Shown in pieces: positions 61,902 through 64,000 of a stretch of DNA of 64,000 nt (the first letter of the stretch is position 1; every line of letters starts with the position of its first letter). The translations under genes were made by a program, and so were the position numbers. Source of the DNA: Crocinitomicaceae bacterium (GTDB lineage: Bacteria; Bacteroidota; Bacteroidia; Flavobacteriales_D; Crocinitomicaceae); the NCBI GenBank assembly GCA_002709305.1, contig PAQM01000005.1:47627-111626 (forward strand), in the 5' to 3' direction. The notes under the pieces are model-generated. The model made no database searches. It was given only the letters and a program-made list of their open reading frames with translations, and was not told where the DNA came from.

Positions 61902-63269
61902 ATGAAAAAAGGAGATGAAAAGATAATCAGAGGCTGGATTTCATATGATTGGGCAAACTCTGTTTATAACTTGGTTATTTCCTCTTCTATTTTTCCTATT
62001 TTTTTTGAAAATTCAACTTCAGAGGCCTATATTAATCGTGTTAATAATTCAGATTCATTTAGAACAGAGGATGTAACTTCTTTATTTTTTGGTTTTGAGG
62101 TTACTAGTTCTGTTTTATATTCTTATACTTTGTCTTTATCATTTTTAGTAGTTGCGTTTTTATCACCTTTTCTTTCAGGTATAGCAGACTATTCTGGTAA
62201 TAAAAAAAAATTTATGAGATTTTTTTGTTACCTAGGTTCTTTGTCATGTATCAGTCTTTATTTTTTTGATCCTAATAATATGGAAGTTAGTATGCTTTCA
62301 TTTTTTTTAGCTAGTATAGGTTTTTGGTGTAGTTTAGTTTTTTATAATTCTTTTTTACCAGAGATTGTAGAACCAAGATATCAAGATAGTGTTTCAGCAA
62401 AAGGATTTATGATGGGTTACATTGGAGGTGTTATTTTACTAATAATATGTTTAATGTGGTATATGGTTTTAGGTTTTGATATTCGATATTGTTTTATTTT
62501 CGTTGGACTTTGGTGGATTTCTTTTAGTCAAATAACATATAATGTTCTTCCAAATAATGTATATAATAGAACTAAAAATAAAGGCGCTATTTGGAAAGGC
62601 TTTAATGAATTAAAAATAGTTTTTTTAGAGTTTAAAAGTATAAAAAGATTAAAACGATTTTTGTTTTCATTTTTTTTCTTTAATACTGGTGTTCAGACTG
62701 TTATGCTTACAGCTACTTTGTATGCTTCTAGAGAGATTTTCAAGATTCCTGATTCAGTTCGATCAAACTTAACGATTGATGAAATTACATCAAGAGAGAG
62801 TATGGTCACAACAAATTTAATAATAGCTATTCTTTTAATTCAAATTTTAGCAGCTATAGGTGCATTATTAATTGCTAAATTATCTAAAACCATTGGAAAT
62901 ATTAAAACAATAAAAATTTTGATTGGATTTTGGATACCATTATGTGTTTTTGCTTATTTTCTTGAACAAGGATCTTATAATCAGTTTTATATTCTTGCAT
63001 GTGGTGTTGGTCTTGTTATGGGTGGAATTCAGTCATTGTCTAGATCAACTTATTCTAAAATGCTTCCTGAAACAGAAAATCATGCTAGTTATTTTTCTTT
63101 TTATGATATTATTGAAAAAATAGGTATTGTGTTGGGTACATTTTTCTTTGGTTTCATGGAATATATAATGAATGATATTAGAGCCTCAATACTATCTATA
63201 ATATTCTTTTTTGTTGTCGGCTTCCTTATGATGTATAGAGTCCCGGATAAATTTAAAAATGAATTTTAA
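61902..63269 (+). CDS. UMF1/Atg22-type MFS transporter
   Basis: 455 residues with about 11-12 membrane helices. The N-terminal SYDWANSVYNLVISSSIFP is the hallmark of the UMF1/Atg22 subgroup; GGIQSLSRSTYSKMLPE is the second conserved stretch. Starts on the base after the dehydrogenase stop, so co-transcribed. Substrate unknown, amino acids plausible given the neighbour. Confidence 0.88.
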   Translation: MKKGDEKIIRGWISYDWANSVYNLVISSSIFPIFFENSTSEAYINRVNNSDSFRTEDVTSLFFGFEVTSSVLYSYTLSLSFLVVAFLSPFLSGIADYSGNKKKFMRFFCYLGSLSCISLYFFDPNNMEVSMLSFFLASIGFWCSLVFYNSFLPEIVEPRYQDSVSAKGFMMGYIGGVILLIICLMWYMVLGFDIRYCFIFVGLWWISFSQITYNVLPNNVYNRTKNKGAIWKGFNELKIVFLEFKSIKRLKRFLFSFFFFNTGVQTVMLTATLYASREIFKIPDSVRSNLTIDEITSRESMVTTNLIIAILLIQILAAIGALLIAKLSKTIGNIKTIKILIGFWIPLCVFAYFLEQGSYNQFYILACGVGLVMGGIQSLSRSTYSKMLPETENHASYFSFYDIIEKIGIVLGTFFFGFMEYIMNDIRASILSIIFFFVVGFLMMYRVPDKFKNEF

Positions 63270-64000
63270 GATTTCTTGTAAAAGGGAAGTTTAACAATTT
63301 TAGCTTTTATATTTTTATTTCTGATCTTAATAAAGATAATATTTTCTAATTCATTAAATCCATTTTTAACATAGCCCAAACCAATTGGTTTTTTTGTTGA
63401 AGGAGACATAGTTCCAGATGTAACTTTTCCTATTATATTTTCGTTTTTATCAACTATTAGATAATCGTGACGAGGAATTCCTTTTTCAATAACTTCAAAA
63501 GCAACAAGTTTTCGTTTTAAGCCTTTTGTTTTTTGTTCTATTAAAAAATCTTTGTCAATAAAATCTTTTTTATCAAGCTTTGTTATCCAACCTAATCCAG
63601 CTTCTAGAGGCGAAGTTGTGTCATTAATTTCATTCCCATATAAGCAAAATCCCATTTCTAGTCTTAATGTATCTCTTGCAGCTAAACCAATTGGTTTAAT
63701 CCCATATTTTTTTCCAGATTTAAATACTTGATCCCAAATTAGGTTTACTTCATTGTTTTTACAATATATCTCAAATCCACCAGAGCCTGTATAACCTGTA
63801 GATGAAATTATAATACTATCTAATCCTGCGAAATCACCAATTTCAAAATTATAATACTTAATTTTTGATAAATTAATTGAAGTTAAAGATTGCATTGCAT
63901 CTATTGCTTTAGGTCCCTGAATTGCTAAAAGTGAATATTCTTCAGATAAGTTATTCATTTTGGCATTAAATTTATTTAATGAGGAAATCCAATTCCAATC
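63266..64000 (-). CDS. gcvT: Glycine cleavage T protein (aminomethyltransferase), N-terminus beyond window
   Basis: The C-terminal part of GcvT. The frame is open to the window edge (D-W-N-W-I-S-S-L before the first internal Met), so residue 1 lies outside. Motifs: LLAIQGPKAID, STGYTGSGGFEIY, GLAARDTLRLEMGFCLYGNEI and GKVTSGTMSPSTKKPIGLGYV. Transfers the aminomethyl carbon to tetrahydrofolate. Convergent and 4-base overlapping with the MFS gene. Confidence 0.95.
   Translation of the reverse strand, partial: DWNWISSLNKFNAKMNNLSEEYSLLAIQGPKAIDAMQSLTSINLSKIKYYNFEIGDFAGLDSIIISSTGYTGSGGFEIYCKNNEVNLIWDQVFKSGKKYGIKPIGLAARDTLRLEMGFCLYGNEINDTTSPLEAGLGWITKLDKKDFIDKDFLIEQKTKGLKRKLVAFEVIEKGIPRHDYLIVDKNENIIGKVTSGTMSPSTKKPIGLGYVKNGFNELENIIFIKIRNKNIKAKIVKLPFYKKS

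Overview
The window is very AT-rich and densely packed. It reads as a chromosomal segment of a (probably marine) Flavobacteriia/Bacteroidota bacterium. The evidence is a flexirubin/aryl-polyene pigment cluster of the Flavobacterium type, a long type III glutamine synthetase (GlnN), a type-B ribosomal protein L31, a secreted repeat protein with a gliding-motility/type IX secretion C-terminal domain, several Bacteroidota-type -7 promoter boxes (TAnnTTTG), and few Shine-Dalgarno sequences. I see no tRNA, rRNA, insertion sequence, prophage or CRISPR array. No gene-free stretch exceeds about 200 bases.

Layout. (1) 1-5293, minus strand: a molybdenum-cofactor operon, transcribed moeA, a ModE-type regulator, a mobA-moaD fusion, moaE, a moaC-moaB fusion, moaA, then a TauE/SafE-type permease cut by the window edge. 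A perfect inverted repeat (CGTTATA-N10-TATAACG) resembling a ModE box lies just before the regulator. (2) 5306-36631: a flexirubin-type pigment cluster of about 31 kb. It contains two ketosynthase/chain-length-factor/ACP triads, further ketosynthases, a ketoreductase, dehydratase-like hotdog proteins, a thioesterase, tyrosine ammonia-lyase, an aryl/acyl ligase, DarA and DarB for the dialkylresorcinol half, acyltransferases, methyltransferases, an ABC exporter, LolA- and MMPL-type export functions, a C45 Ntn-hydrolase and a phosphopantetheinyl transferase. (3) 36648-50974: housekeeping and secreted functions: three M16 peptidase-family proteins, a DUF4494 protein, PdxH, a DEAD-box helicase, the T9SS repeat protein, GlnN, a beta-helix lipoprotein and L31. 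(4) 51071-64000: a WG-repeat/TonB-like/AAC(3) overlapping gene trio, MenB, 3-hydroxyacyl-CoA dehydrogenase, a DCC-family thiol oxidoreductase, an alpha/beta hydrolase, an operon of an epimerase-CBS fusion, DAHP synthase, a KdsC-like phosphatase and a lysine-forming-type saccharopine dehydrogenase homologue, then a UMF1-type MFS transporter and the C-terminal part of GcvT.

How the pigment genes should work together (inference from the known flexirubin pathway): ammonia-lyase makes 4-coumarate from tyrosine. The ligase activates it and passes it to an ACP. Ketosynthases with FabG and hotdog dehydratases build the aryl polyene. DarB and DarA make the dialkylresorcinol, an LpxL-like acyltransferase or another acyltransferase joins the halves, and methyltransferases decorate the ring. 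The MMPL, ABC and LolA-like proteins move the product to the outer membrane. The PPTase at the cluster edge would activate the ACPs.

The less expected parts are the MobA-MoaD fusion and its ModE-like operator, the half-length pseudo-ketosynthase, the operon pairing an RPE-like domain fused to CBS domains with DAHP synthase and a KdsC-like phosphatase, a palindrome upstream of glnN, and several promoter boxes placed so close to ATG codons that leaderless mRNAs are likely.
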